The translations under genes were made by a program, and so were the position numbers. Under the pieces are notes generated by a model. The model searched no databases. It was not told the origin of the DNA and saw only the letters and a list, made by a program, of their open reading frames with translations. Shown one piece after another: positions 47,414-57,956 of a stretch of DNA of 64,000 nucleotides (positions are counted from its first letter, which is position 1; each line of letters starts with the position of its first letter). Source of the DNA: Nocardia sp. (lineage in GTDB: Bacteria > Actinomycetota > Actinomycetes > Mycobacteriales > Mycobacteriaceae); the NCBI GenBank assembly GCA_014360565.1, contig JACIXH010000002.1, positions 1-64,000 on the forward strand, written 5' to 3'.

Positions 47414-48031
47414 ATGACAATTCCTGCGAATGCTCCACGGCCTCTACCGTTTTCGTCGATTGCGTTGACCTCGCTGCGGCAGCTCGCGACGGTGGCGACA
47501 AGCGGGGTGACGATCATCTGCGGGTTCCCGGCATCGGGAAAATCCACGGCGACACGGTTTCTGGCCGACCTGGTGGATCCTGTCGTGCTGGACAAAGATA
47601 CCTTCGCGCCGCGGCTCGAGGAATCGGTGATGTCGGAATTGAACGGCAGCCCCTTCGACCGCGACAGCGACCTCTACCGCCGGGTCGTCGCCCCACACGT
47701 CTACTCGGCTCTGCTGAGTCACGCGGTAAGGGTCGGGGCTCGCTGCCCGGTCCTCGTCGATGCCCCGTTCCTGGGGCACGTCCGAGCCGCCGCGGACAGC
47801 GGCGTGCTCCTCTCCGACTACATCCGATCAGTCACCGAGACTACTGATGTCGAGATCCGGACGGCGTGGGTGAACACCGACACCGCCCGGATCCGAGAGC
47901 GCATGGTCGAGCGCGGCGCCGACCGAGATCAGCCCAAGCTCACGGCCTGGGACGACTACCGCACCGCGGTGCTGGACTCGGGGTTGGCACAGCAAGGCCC
48001 GGCCGTCGTCGACCACGTCGTCGCGAACTGA
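47414..48031 (+). CDS. P-loop AAA/kinase-like protein
   Basis: VTIICGFPASGKSTATRFLADLVDPVVLDKDTF. Confidence 0.85.
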   Translation: MTIPANAPRPLPFSSIALTSLRQLATVATSGVTIICGFPASGKSTATRFLADLVDPVVLDKDTFAPRLEESVMSELNGSPFDRDSDLYRRVVAPHVYSALLSHAVRVGARCPVLVDAPFLGHVRAAADSGVLLSDYIRSVTETTDVEIRTAWVNTDTARIRERMVERGADRDQPKLTAWDDYRTAVLDSGLAQQGPAVVDHVVAN

Positions 48032-48444
48032 ACTTTCCGAGGAGGCAGGTCACCCAGCGGCGGCGCACGGCCCTGTGGTCGCTATAGCTCTGGGTGGGCG
48101 CGATCTGGAGCGCGGTGGGCACTCACGTTCCATCTCGCTCACCGTCGTGGCGATGCCAACAAACCACTCAGACACGCTGACTACGTTGATGATTCGCTCG
48201 AACCAGCGCCAACATCTGACGCGTTGATCGAGCACCATGCTGAACTGCTCTTCGATCGAGGTTGGGACGGCCGCAATCGCACCCGCCCAGATGCAGGTCG
48301 ACTGCGGCCGCCGCCGCATCTATCTCGGCCATCGTCTATTCGCCGAACATCGGGAAGGACCGCCCGGTCAGGACGTGTGCTATCAGCGAGGGCACCGACC
48401 CCTCCCCTGGCATGTTCAACGTCAGCGGCCCAGCGAGAACGAAG

Positions 48445-48966
48445 TCAGCGACCGTGCGCGGCGCACGAACCGCGGCCGCCGGTTGCAATCGCGCAGCGCT
48501 GCCCGTTGGGTTTCAACGCACCGCATTGCAGCTCGGGCGCATGGATATGGCAAAGGTTTCGTCCGGGAAGCGCCCCGATGTTGCACGGACGACCAGACTT
48601 TGTGGCTCCAACACAACGCACGCTGGTGTGATCACGGGTGTCGATGGCTGCTTCGAGTTCCTTGTTGTGCTGGGCAGCGACGCGGTGGCCGTGCCGCGAC
48701 TGTGCTTGTCGACCCCGTTCGGCGTCATCTAGATCGGCCGGGGTCATACCGGCATAGGGTTCCTCGCCCTTGATCCAGCACCCGGCGGCATAGGCGGCGA
48801 TCCCGTCCCGACTTTGCGAGTGCAGCCATCCGATCTTGCCTAGCCCACGGAACGCCAGATCGTAGGGCTCCTGGTCAGGTTCCCGCTCGACATGGTGCGC
48901 GATGTACTCCACTGCGGCGCGGGCCAACTGCGCGCGTTCTGGAATAGTTGGTTTGCGACGGGACAT
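48445..48966 (-). CDS. Hypothetical protein with tandem Cys/His C-terminal motif
   Basis: RCVGATKSGRPCNIGALPGRNLCHIH followed by QCGALKPNGQRCAIATGGRGSCAAH. Confidence 0.7.
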   Translation of the reverse strand: MSRRKPTIPERAQLARAAVEYIAHHVEREPDQEPYDLAFRGLGKIGWLHSQSRDGIAAYAAGCWIKGEEPYAGMTPADLDDAERGRQAQSRHGHRVAAQHNKELEAAIDTRDHTSVRCVGATKSGRPCNIGALPGRNLCHIHAPELQCGALKPNGQRCAIATGGRGSCAAHGR

Positions 48967-49307
48967 CCTCGCACCGTAAAGGCCGAGCGCCGAAACCTCG
49001 TTTCGAATCGCCAGATCGATCCGATGCCTCCTCAGACGATGCCCGGGTTCGGCGCTCAGAACCGAACGGTTGACCGGACCGCCGTTTCGCCGTCGATGAG
49101 GCGGCCGGCAATCCACGGAGCTGCGTCTGGCGGTCCTCGAACAGGCGCATGCGATGTCAGTACGAGGTTCCCTGGCCCTACACGGTCTCCCGGCAGCTAC
49201 CGCAGGGCCGCCTTCTGGGGTGCATCGGGGCAAGGGCCAGGGAACCGATCGCAGGGAGCAGTGGATGCGCCAACGTGAATGCTGTAGCGAGACATAGAAT
49301 CTCCCGC

Positions 49308-51101
49308 GTGACCGAGACTTCCGAATCGCGGACTGGCATCGAAGCTCTGTCGGCTCTCGTCCCCACCGTCATTCCCGACGATGTGGCCGATCCGGAGCTC
49401 GTGACGATCGGCGAACGCTACTGGTCCATAGACGGGTTCGCCGAAGAATTCGGGACGCCGATATGGAGTGAGAAGGTCCGCGATATCGACACCCAAGAGT
49501 GGGGTCAGCAGCCCCACTCCGTCGCCGCAGCAGGGGTGCGAGCAGTCGTTCCGGGGCGAACATGCCCCGGATGCGCTGGGCCGCTCAGCCTCACGTCTCG
49601 ATCCGCGTTCGCGCAACTGTGCATCGGCAACCCACCCGACTGCGTCGAGTGCACTCCCTCGCTGCTGCGTGCGATCCAAACGGTCATCGACCCCGCACGC
49701 AAAGCAGGAAGAGACGCGGCCAGGATCAAAAGACAGGCCGCACAAGTGCGCGACGACGCGCGCGATCGGTGGCACCAGATCCAACAAGAGGTTCTCGACG
49801 AGCAATACGGGGCAGCGTTCCCCTCGCCCGAACGGCTGCTACCCGATACTGGAGTGCGAGAACAGATCGCCGCGTTGGCACTGCTGCGGTACGCCCCCAG
49901 CACCGCGCCGATCGAGCCGGTCGCAGATTGGCCAGAGCCCTGGCACCCCGACCGACACAAGGTTGTCGAGCTCCTGGGGGACTTGGTGGACACGGACCTG
50001 GTACGCATCGCGGCTTCTAGCCCTGCGGCCGCGTTTGTATGGGTGCACGAGAGTTTCGATGCCGCACGGCGGATTGCCAATGGTGATCTCGACACGTTGC
50101 CGACACCGCAACTCACCGGCTCGTACTATCCGACCAAGGTCTTCTTCTACGTGCCCGGCGGAAGCAGCCCAGAAGCCGCCGCGCAACGCCTTGATGCCCA
50201 GCTTGTGGCTGCGCTCAACCCCGCCACCATGACCACAGATCGTCGCATCGAACTGCTGGATGTGGTTGCCGAGCTCCTCGCCGCTGAAGCAGCGCGCTAC
50301 CTCAACGATCAGCTCAAAGAGCACAATCTGCCCGCAGTCCCGGTGAACCAGCAAGCCAGAATGTGGGCCGCGATCGAAAGACTCGTCGAGCACAGGTCCC
50401 TGGGCGAGATCTACAGCCTCGTGTGGAAATCCGCCCGCATAGCTGCCGTGGCTGCGCAGAAGAATCCGCAGGCTCGGCGAGAGAACATGAGTACGCACGC
50501 GGTCAACCGGTTGGAGTCCCTTGCCAAGCGCGCAGTCTCCGAGCCTGGGTGGGAGATCAATCCGTTCGACGAGGTCTCCGGTGTCGGTCACGGACTCGCC
50601 GCGATGACTCGCACGCTGTTCTTCACCATTCTCGATAGCGACCCGTTGCGAACAACGTGCCTGCAGGTCGTGGTGAACCTACCCGCGCCCGTAGACGAGA
50701 CGTCGGTCGACGAGCCCCTCGCCCCGAGCGTGCATGACGACGAACGCGCACAGACTCTCGCGTGGCTGCACGCCCACCCTGACACTTGGAATCCCGACGA
50801 GGTTCTTACCGCCCTCGATGCCATCGTGGCTTCCCCTGAAGATGGCCCGGTATGGGTGTTCGAAGCGACGGTGGTCGCTCGTGGAGCGGGCGATCTGCGT
50901 GATCTCTTCACGCAGATCGCGCCGACTGTCGGCATGAGGAATGCGGCACTGTCGGTCCTGGCCGCAACAGCTATGCTCGCCGACCCACTCGTTGTCGGTG
51001 GCGGCGAATCACTCGCAGTCGGGGAGGTACTCTTCCGCCGGTTGAGCTTTTTGCTTCTCAGCCGACCGGACGACGCTGTCGAAGACGACCCGCACATATA
51101 G
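49308..51101 (+). CDS. Large hypothetical protein
   Basis: 598 codons, GTG start, Cys pairs CPGC...CVEC. Confidence 0.7.
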   Translation: MTETSESRTGIEALSALVPTVIPDDVADPELVTIGERYWSIDGFAEEFGTPIWSEKVRDIDTQEWGQQPHSVAAAGVRAVVPGRTCPGCAGPLSLTSRSAFAQLCIGNPPDCVECTPSLLRAIQTVIDPARKAGRDAARIKRQAAQVRDDARDRWHQIQQEVLDEQYGAAFPSPERLLPDTGVREQIAALALLRYAPSTAPIEPVADWPEPWHPDRHKVVELLGDLVDTDLVRIAASSPAAAFVWVHESFDAARRIANGDLDTLPTPQLTGSYYPTKVFFYVPGGSSPEAAAQRLDAQLVAALNPATMTTDRRIELLDVVAELLAAEAARYLNDQLKEHNLPAVPVNQQARMWAAIERLVEHRSLGEIYSLVWKSARIAAVAAQKNPQARRENMSTHAVNRLESLAKRAVSEPGWEINPFDEVSGVGHGLAAMTRTLFFTILDSDPLRTTCLQVVVNLPAPVDETSVDEPLAPSVHDDERAQTLAWLHAHPDTWNPDEVLTALDAIVASPEDGPVWVFEATVVARGAGDLRDLFTQIAPTVGMRNAALSVLAATAMLADPLVVGGGESLAVGEVLFRRLSFLLLSRPDDAVEDDPHI

Positions 51102-51106
51102 GCGAT

Positions 51107-51472
51107 CGATGTTCGACGACCTCGACTGTGCGACGCGGTTCTGATGCCGAGCCCTCGGCGCCACCGAGGAAACGAACATCGAGCAGAGCCAACGGATATA
51201 CCGCCGACTCCAGATGCCTGACACCGACGTCCGGATACTGCTCCAAGCGACCACCGACCCCCAAGTCGTCCAAATCCCGGATGCACCTCGACATCGAGAC
51301 CGACGATGCCGACGCCGAGGACACGCCAGACTCGAAGCGCTCGGTGCCGTGAGCGTCGATCACCAGCAAGAACGCGGGTTGGAATTCTGGGTCCTCCAGG
51401 ATCCCTGGAAGAACGAATTCTGCGTGCTCCACGCAGAATTCGCGGCACTACTATCTGACCGGCCAGCGTGAC
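51107..51472 (+). pseudogene. Frameshifted VOC/glyoxalase paralogue of 33154-33555
   Basis: QRIYRRLQMPDTDVRILLQATTD / SRMHLDIETDDADAE / RLEALGAVSVDHQQERGLEFWVLQDPWKNEFCVL spread over different frames. Confidence 0.8.
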
Positions 51473-51531
51473 AGTAGCCGGTCTCGCCGAGACGGCAGGC
51501 GCGCCTTGACCTGCCGTCCGGCGGCATCGGC

Positions 51532-52257
51532 TCAGCTGGGGATTGCCGCCGGCGGCAACCGCGGATCGGTCGACGCGGTGAGCAGTGCAGCGGCGAACAC
51601 CGAGTGCGCGGTACGGGCGGCGTCGAGCAGCCACACCACCGGCGCGAATTCACCGGCGGTAATGAGAATCTCGTCGACTCGACGGCCAGCGGTGTCGACA
51701 TCGGTCTCGACGTGCGCGGCGAGCTCGCCCACGTGGATCGAAGGCACCGGGATCGGCGCGCTCGCGTGAAGGAGCGACTCCACGCTCGCAGGGTCGAGGC
51801 GATCCGCGTCGATGACTGTGTGGCGAATACACCAGCTCGGACATCCAGAGGCATCCAGCGGCTCGTCGGCCGCGTCGATCAACTCGCCCAGTGCGGCGTG
51901 CACAACCGCGGCCTCGGACAAGGTCCACCACAGGTCGCCCTCGACTCCGGCATGCACCACGACATCGATCGTGCTTGTCGCCGGGAGCGCGTCGATCGTC
52001 GCACTGAGCTGGATCGCGGTGTCCCCACCCGCTTCGGAGCGGCCGACCGGGACCGAGACCCCGTTGTGGACGGCAAATCCGGTGTCGGCCGGATCCAGCC
52101 CATCACCTTCGTGAAATCGGTGCTCGACACACCAGGCCGGGCACAACGTCAGCTCATCCGGTGTGCCGACCACCATGTGCCGGGCGGCCGCATAGGACAG
52201 GTTCAGGGCCGCTTTGCGGGATCGGGCACGTTGTTTGCGGCGCGCGTTGGAAGTCAT
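51532..52257 (-). CDS. Duplicated CPxWC-domain protein (DUF6907-like)
   Basis: CPAWCVEHRFHEGD and CPSWCIRHTVIDAD. Confidence 0.65.
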   Translation of the reverse strand: MTSNARRKQRARSRKAALNLSYAAARHMVVGTPDELTLCPAWCVEHRFHEGDGLDPADTGFAVHNGVSVPVGRSEAGGDTAIQLSATIDALPATSTIDVVVHAGVEGDLWWTLSEAAVVHAALGELIDAADEPLDASGCPSWCIRHTVIDADRLDPASVESLLHASAPIPVPSIHVGELAAHVETDVDTAGRRVDEILITAGEFAPVVWLLDAARTAHSVFAAALLTASTDPRLPPAAIPS

Positions 52258-52642
52258 CAGACCATCTCTCCGGCAGCGTCCCGCGTCCCCCGCCAGGTGA
52301 ATATGACTGGCCAACAGCGTCTCTCGGCGCGATCCGCGCCCGAAGGGCGGACCTTGTTCCGGATCGTAGCCGGGAGCACGCGGGGCTCGGATCGGCTCGG
52401 AATCAGGCGGGCGCTACTGCATCCAATACTGTAGCTGTCCACGACCTCGCGCTGACGCGTCCGCGGTAAACTTCTCTGCGGCACGGTTACGCGTGCCCGC
52501 TCCGAGCCGCGACGGCCCACGCCCGCCCGCGGCAGCGAAGACAAGGTTCCCGCCCGAATCGCGTAGCAGCAGCGACAACGCCAGGTCATCCAAGTACCCC
52601 GGCGGGATCGGGCGTGGGACATCCCGCGAGACGGAGCTCACG

Positions 52643-53587
52643 ATGACTCGCAACCGCCGCACCAAGGCCAAGGTCCGCAGCCACCAGGCCCAGACTGATA
52701 CCCCGTACATGGTCGCGCGCCGCCAACTCAACATCCCCGCCGCCCCAGCCGGGACCGAAATACCTTCCAGCTCTTCGCAGCTCCTTCCGCCGCTGCGGCC
52801 CTGGACGACGTGGACCTATTGCAAATTCTGGACAGGTATCGCTGCCGAGCACGGCCCGCTAATGGCGGTCACGGTCAGCTCCGGCCCACGGTGGTGGGAG
52901 CTCGATGATGTGGTTCGAAAGGCTTGCGGGGCACTGCAGGACCGGCCCACCGAGGAACGAGATCTATGGATCGGGAATTTGAGCGGTTACTCGGTGACCA
53001 AGCGCGAGCATCTGCCCGGCGTGCTCGAAGGGATGAGAGCGGCCGGCGCGCTGTCGCGATTGACCGTTCGTGAAATCCCCGACGGCTCCCGGTGCGACCA
53101 CGCACGCTGCCGTCGCCGCCGCGGCGAGCCCGTCCGGCGGCGCCCGGCGACGACGCCGCCTTCCATCCCGCAGATCAACTCCGCGGCCCTCGGGCCGATG
53201 CTGACCTTGGCGAAGGTGATGGAACAGAACCCAGCGCTCAACTGCTCCGGTATCGGCGTGTACCGCGAGCCGGGTAGCACCCTCGCGCAGCACCGCGCTG
53301 CGCTCGAGGAGGAACGACGCGCACTCACCAACCACGAGGCCGCGATCATGAACATCGCGGCCTTGCTGCGAGACAACATCCGCCCGATCAAATCCACCCC
53401 CATCGGCTCCTACGACATGAAACACGTGGTGCAGAGAGCGATCGGCTCCTACGTGTCCAACGGTGACCTCATCGCTGCCGCCCTCATTGCGAAATACCCG
53501 TACCGGCACATCGATGGCCCGAACGTTGAGCTCGGGATGAGCCAGCGCGATGTGAACAGGCTCAGAAACGTCAGGCCGCGCACGTAG
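52643..53587 (+). CDS. Hypothetical protein
   Basis: 314 aa; N-terminal RRTKAKVRSHQAQTDTPYMVARRQL. Confidence 0.7.
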   Translation: MTRNRRTKAKVRSHQAQTDTPYMVARRQLNIPAAPAGTEIPSSSSQLLPPLRPWTTWTYCKFWTGIAAEHGPLMAVTVSSGPRWWELDDVVRKACGALQDRPTEERDLWIGNLSGYSVTKREHLPGVLEGMRAAGALSRLTVREIPDGSRCDHARCRRRRGEPVRRRPATTPPSIPQINSAALGPMLTLAKVMEQNPALNCSGIGVYREPGSTLAQHRAALEEERRALTNHEAAIMNIAALLRDNIRPIKSTPIGSYDMKHVVQRAIGSYVSNGDLIAAALIAKYPYRHIDGPNVELGMSQRDVNRLRNVRPRT

Positions 53588-53674
53588 AACTCAGCCGTGC
53601 TCCCCGAGAAGATGCGGATGAGCAGAACCTGTCGGTGACCGAGGGCACAATCGGCGCAATGCCGAAGGGGGCCA

Positions 53675-54283
53675 ATGACTATGGTGGGTGAACACACCGA
53701 CAGCGATTCTGCAGACGTCGATGAGCAGGCCGAGGATGTGTACGCGCAGTACCTGCGGCCACCTCCATCCCACCCGTTTTTGCGGGCGCTGAACCCGCAG
53801 AGACGATACCGACGATGGAAAACCCTGCGCACCATCAGGTTCGAGGCCTTCGGCCCGCCGATCACCGCAGGTGCCGCCACCGACGTCCGCTCGATCACGC
53901 TGTACCACCGCGACCGAGACGGCTGGCCGGTCGGGAAGGTCAGCTATTTGATTTGCCACCACTGCCGCCGCGCCTTCATCGGCAACCTCGACGTGAACCC
54001 GAGCCTGCAGGGACAAGGCATCGCAACCCGCGTGCTGGCCGACATACGCAAGCAGATCCCCGGCTACACCTGGCTCACCAGCCGCCATATGCCCACGGCG
54101 AAGTCGTTCTGGCTGCTGATGGCCGAACGCACCGGCGAGGACTACGCCGACACCGAACCCGATCACACCTGCGAGCACATGGCTCCATTCTGGCGCGGCG
54201 GCGCGACCTGGGCGAACACCGACAGCAACGACAACCCGACAGGCCGACGAAGGCCCCGACGGCCCGAACCCAGCGCCTGGTGA
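53675..54283 (+). CDS. GNAT-like acetyltransferase
   Basis: LDVNPSLQGQGIATRVLADIRKQIPGYTWLTSRHMPTAKSFWLLM. Confidence 0.75.
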   Translation: MTMVGEHTDSDSADVDEQAEDVYAQYLRPPPSHPFLRALNPQRRYRRWKTLRTIRFEAFGPPITAGAATDVRSITLYHRDRDGWPVGKVSYLICHHCRRAFIGNLDVNPSLQGQGIATRVLADIRKQIPGYTWLTSRHMPTAKSFWLLMAERTGEDYADTEPDHTCEHMAPFWRGGATWANTDSNDNPTGRRRPRRPEPSAW

Positions 54284-54362
54284 AGCTCCACAACCAGGCT
54301 GGTGACAGCGAAATCCATTGCCGAAACACCCATTCGGCACAGTCGAACAGGAGGGCCGCCCC

Positions 54363-55799
54363 ATGTCGCAGTGGGAGATCGACAAACTGAACTACGACGA
54401 GCTGAGCCAGGAATTCGGCGCCGATCGGCGATGGCTGCGCGAACCGGGATTCCCCGACAGCCACCGCGACGCCGACGGACAGCCCCGCTGGCACGCGGAT
54501 CAGGTATGGGCATGGCTGGCTGCACACGCCCCCGACGCCGCCGCCGTGGTGCCGTTGCAATATTGGCCACGCGGAGACGCGGTCTACCAGCAAGCACGTG
54601 AGATCAAGGACGCAGTGGTCCAAGACTGGTCGGTGCACGGCATCGTGCTGCGGCTGCTGTGGCCCACCGTGCTCACGCTCTGGGGCGACCGACTGGCCGC
54701 CGAAGCATCCACCCTGGTCCCGCAGGTGCCGCGGGTGATCCGGATCCGCTCGGACTTCGGGTTCCGCGGGCCGACGTTGGCGGTCCACGACGAGCACGGC
54801 ACCATCCTCGAGTCCGTCAAACCGGTCTGGCCGGAGCTCGCGTTGCTCCTGGGCGGACGGGCACCATATTGGCCCGACGGACTCCGCGACACAGCCGCGA
54901 TGCGCCAGTGGCAACCCGGCGATCCGACGGCCATCGTGTCGGTCACCGGCGCGCAACCGGACCCGGCGCCGCTGTTGCGGCTGGCCGACACCTTGCCCGA
55001 CACCACCACCGCCCACGCCGTGCTGGTCAATCTCGCCCATGGCTCGTTGTGCCGCGCGAGCAACGACGTCGCCGAGACGGTCAAGGAGATGGCCGCAGAC
55101 CCGAACAGGGCGCAGTGGACTGTCTTGGCCGCGACCAATCCGCCGGCACCCGAACCCGTCGAGCTCAACGACGTCGTGCTGCGCGACGGGTGGCTCAGCG
55201 TCACCGCGCGCACCGACACCCTCGCTCACGAGGCCGTTCTCGCGGTCCTCGCCTCCGGACACACCGACGGATTCCCGTACACCGCCGCCGAACGTGTCGA
55301 CCCCAGCGCTGGACTCGGCGTCGAATGGGCTGCCCGCCTACTCCCCACCGCCCCCAGCGCCGGCTTCCAAATCCTCTACGGGCATCTGGCCCCCGGCGAA
55401 GAAGCCACGATCACCGACTACCTGACCGACCCGGCCACCGACGCGCCCGCAGTCCGCCTGGCCTCGGGCGACATCGTTGCCGCCGTCCCCCATCGACTGC
55501 CGACGACCAGCGCGCTGGCCGCGCTCACCCTCGACAAACCGATCTGGGTCCGCCTGGCCGACGGAACCATCCACTTCGTCCCGCGCCGCGACGCCCCGGG
55601 AATCAACTGGGGCTATCGAGGCAGCGGCACCAGCACCCTCGCCCAGCTCATCGCCGACTTGCTCGACGACATCACCGCCCCCGCCCCCGAGCGGTTCACC
55701 AGCGACAGCCCCGGACTCGAGAAACTGCTGACCACCGACTGGCCCCACAACACCACCTTCGCCCGCGACCAGCTCGACACCGCCCACCAACAGCGGTAA
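54363..55799 (+). CDS. Hypothetical protein
   Basis: 478 aa, ATG after GGAGGGCC, strong coding bias. Confidence 0.75.
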   Translation: MSQWEIDKLNYDELSQEFGADRRWLREPGFPDSHRDADGQPRWHADQVWAWLAAHAPDAAAVVPLQYWPRGDAVYQQAREIKDAVVQDWSVHGIVLRLLWPTVLTLWGDRLAAEASTLVPQVPRVIRIRSDFGFRGPTLAVHDEHGTILESVKPVWPELALLLGGRAPYWPDGLRDTAAMRQWQPGDPTAIVSVTGAQPDPAPLLRLADTLPDTTTAHAVLVNLAHGSLCRASNDVAETVKEMAADPNRAQWTVLAATNPPAPEPVELNDVVLRDGWLSVTARTDTLAHEAVLAVLASGHTDGFPYTAAERVDPSAGLGVEWAARLLPTAPSAGFQILYGHLAPGEEATITDYLTDPATDAPAVRLASGDIVAAVPHRLPTTSALAALTLDKPIWVRLADGTIHFVPRRDAPGINWGYRGSGTSTLAQLIADLLDDITAPAPERFTSDSPGLEKLLTTDWPHNTTFARDQLDTAHQQR

Positions 55800-55855
55800 C
55801 CCAGCCCCGCACAGGCGTTCAACTTCAGAACCGGCCCAGGTGAGGGGAGCTCAGC

Positions 55856-57259
55856 ATGGCGAAGGTCGTCGTTGTTGGTGGTGGGATCGCGGGGCTTGCC
55901 GTCGCGCTGTTCCTGGGACGGCGCGGCCACGACATCACGGTGCTGGAAAAGGAACGCCGAAGCGCCGGAGTGGATCTCGACGAAGACTTCTTCGGTTGGC
56001 GGCGCCCCAGCGTGCCTCAGGCCGTGCAACCGCATACGTTGCACGCCCCGGTGCGCACGGTGCTGCGCGCTCGAGCTCCCGACGTCTACGCCGCGATGAT
56101 CGAGCTCGGCGCACAAGAACACCACGCCTTCGACCCGTTTCCGCACCGACCGGTACCGAAGCCAGGTGATGAGGATCTGGTGACGGTGCGCGCCCGCCGC
56201 ATCGTCGTCGAGCACGCACTCGCCGTCGCGGTAGGCCACCAACACCGCGTCCGGACCTCGCACGGAGCAACACCGTCCGGGCTACGAATCGACCGCGCAA
56301 CCCGCGCGCTACGCGTCACCGGTGTCGTCTGCGATCACACGGTGGTGCCTGCGGATCTGGTCATCGACGCCGCGGGACGGCGTTCGCCGATCCCGAGATG
56401 GCTGGTCGAAGCTGGTGTGCGCGCACCGGAAACGCGAAGCCACCGCACCAACATCGCCTACTTCTGCCGGTGGTACCGGCGCCGCCCCAACGATGTCCGC
56501 CAGCCCGAACCCGCGGTCACCGGCTCGTCGACGCCATTCGCGCGCGGCGGCGTATTCCCCAGCGACAACGGCATCTTCGCGGTTCACCTGCTGGTCTCAA
56601 CTCGCGATCCCACGAGGGCCGCGCTGCGTGACCCTGCGACGTTCGAAGCCGTCGCGCGACGATTTCCCGGCTGCCGCGAGTGGCTCGATCTCGACAGCGA
56701 CCCTGTCAGCGACGTGCACGCCATGGCCGGATTGGACAACCGCACCACCTGCCTTGTCGCCGACGGTGAGCCGATCGTCACCGGTCTGCTCACCGTCGGT
56801 GACGCCGCGATGCACACCAACCCCACCCTCGGACTGGGCATTCCACAGGCACTGCTGTCAGCACAATGGGTGGCCGACCACGTCGATCACGTCTCCGACA
56901 CCGACCTCGCCGTGGCGCATCACCGCTGGAACAGCAAGACACTGCTTCCCTGGTTCGAACATCAGGTCCGCACGGACGCACTGAACGAGGCCCGCCTCGG
57001 CGGGAGCGCCGAGCAGCAGCCCGACGACCGTTCCGCAGCAGTCGCGGCAGCAGCGCCCTGGTGCGCGAGGGACGACCCCCAGGTGATGCGCGCGCACGCA
57101 CGCGTACGTCATCTGATGGAACTCCCCGATGTCGCCTATGCCGACCCTGAAGTCGAACAGCGTGTCCTGCGTTGGCTCGCCACCCATCCCAACGTCTCGG
57201 GACCGACCGGTCCGAGCCGTCTCCACTGGGAACTGCTCACCGGCGGCGGATCGAGCTGA
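55856..57259 (+). CDS. FAD-dependent oxidoreductase
   Basis: VVVVGGGIAGLAVALFLGRRGHDITVLEKERR; LLTVGDAAMHTNPTLGLGIPQAL. Confidence 0.9.
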   Translation: MAKVVVVGGGIAGLAVALFLGRRGHDITVLEKERRSAGVDLDEDFFGWRRPSVPQAVQPHTLHAPVRTVLRARAPDVYAAMIELGAQEHHAFDPFPHRPVPKPGDEDLVTVRARRIVVEHALAVAVGHQHRVRTSHGATPSGLRIDRATRALRVTGVVCDHTVVPADLVIDAAGRRSPIPRWLVEAGVRAPETRSHRTNIAYFCRWYRRRPNDVRQPEPAVTGSSTPFARGGVFPSDNGIFAVHLLVSTRDPTRAALRDPATFEAVARRFPGCREWLDLDSDPVSDVHAMAGLDNRTTCLVADGEPIVTGLLTVGDAAMHTNPTLGLGIPQALLSAQWVADHVDHVSDTDLAVAHHRWNSKTLLPWFEHQVRTDALNEARLGGSAEQQPDDRSAAVAAAAPWCARDDPQVMRAHARVRHLMELPDVAYADPEVEQRVLRWLATHPNVSGPTGPSRLHWELLTGGGSS

Positions 57260-57324
57260 TCTGCTACCTCTCGTTGTCGGTACCCGCTGCTACCGTCACG
57301 CGCCGACGACGAGGAGGCTCCCCC

Positions 57325-57807
57325 ATGTCCCTACCGATCAGCTACATCACCGAGGACGCCACCACACCCACCGGTGACGGGCCGAAGATCATCGCCCACA
57401 TCGTCAATGACGCCGGACGCTGGGGCCGCGGGTTCGTCACCGCCATATCGCATCGGTGGCCAGAATCAGAACAGTCCTATCGGCGTTGGCACCGCGACCG
57501 CATCGCCAATGACTTCGCCCTCGGCGCCGTCCAACTCGTCGCTGTCGACGACGATCTCCACGTCGCCAACATGATCGGGCAGCACGGCATCCGGACCTCG
57601 CGCGCCACGACCGCACCGATCCGCTACGATGCCCTCGGCCGCTGCCTGTCCAGCCTCTCCTCCACCGCGAGCACCCTCGGCGCGACAGTCCACATGCCAC
57701 GGATCGGCACAGGCCTGGCCGGAGGAGTCTGGGACCAGATCGAGCCGCTGATCACCGACAGGCTGTGCGGCAACGGCGTCGCGGTCACCGTCTACGACTG
57801 GCCCTGA
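57325..57807 (+). CDS. Macro domain protein (TARG1/ALC1-like)
   Basis: IIAHIVNDAGRWGRGFVTAISHRWP, VHMPRIGTGLAGGVWDQIEPLI. Confidence 0.85.
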   Translation: MSLPISYITEDATTPTGDGPKIIAHIVNDAGRWGRGFVTAISHRWPESEQSYRRWHRDRIANDFALGAVQLVAVDDDLHVANMIGQHGIRTSRATTAPIRYDALGRCLSSLSSTASTLGATVHMPRIGTGLAGGVWDQIEPLITDRLCGNGVAVTVYDWP

Positions 57808-57956
57808 CACTCAGACGAATGCCTGTGTGCGCCACCAGAACACCCCGTGCAGCTCGACCTCGCACTGCACAACAGAACGTGCCGAGTTTGTCGGTCCCCA
57901 GGTTCATGCTGAATCCAGCGCGACCAACAGAAACGACACGCCACCGGAGGATCGAC

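Noticed and set aside
54075-55262. 395-aa minus-strand ORF
   Set aside because: Antisense to 54363-55799, no motifs
57325-57807. DarTG toxin-antitoxin call
   Set aside because: Macrodomain present but no DarT-like ADP-ribosyltransferase adjacent
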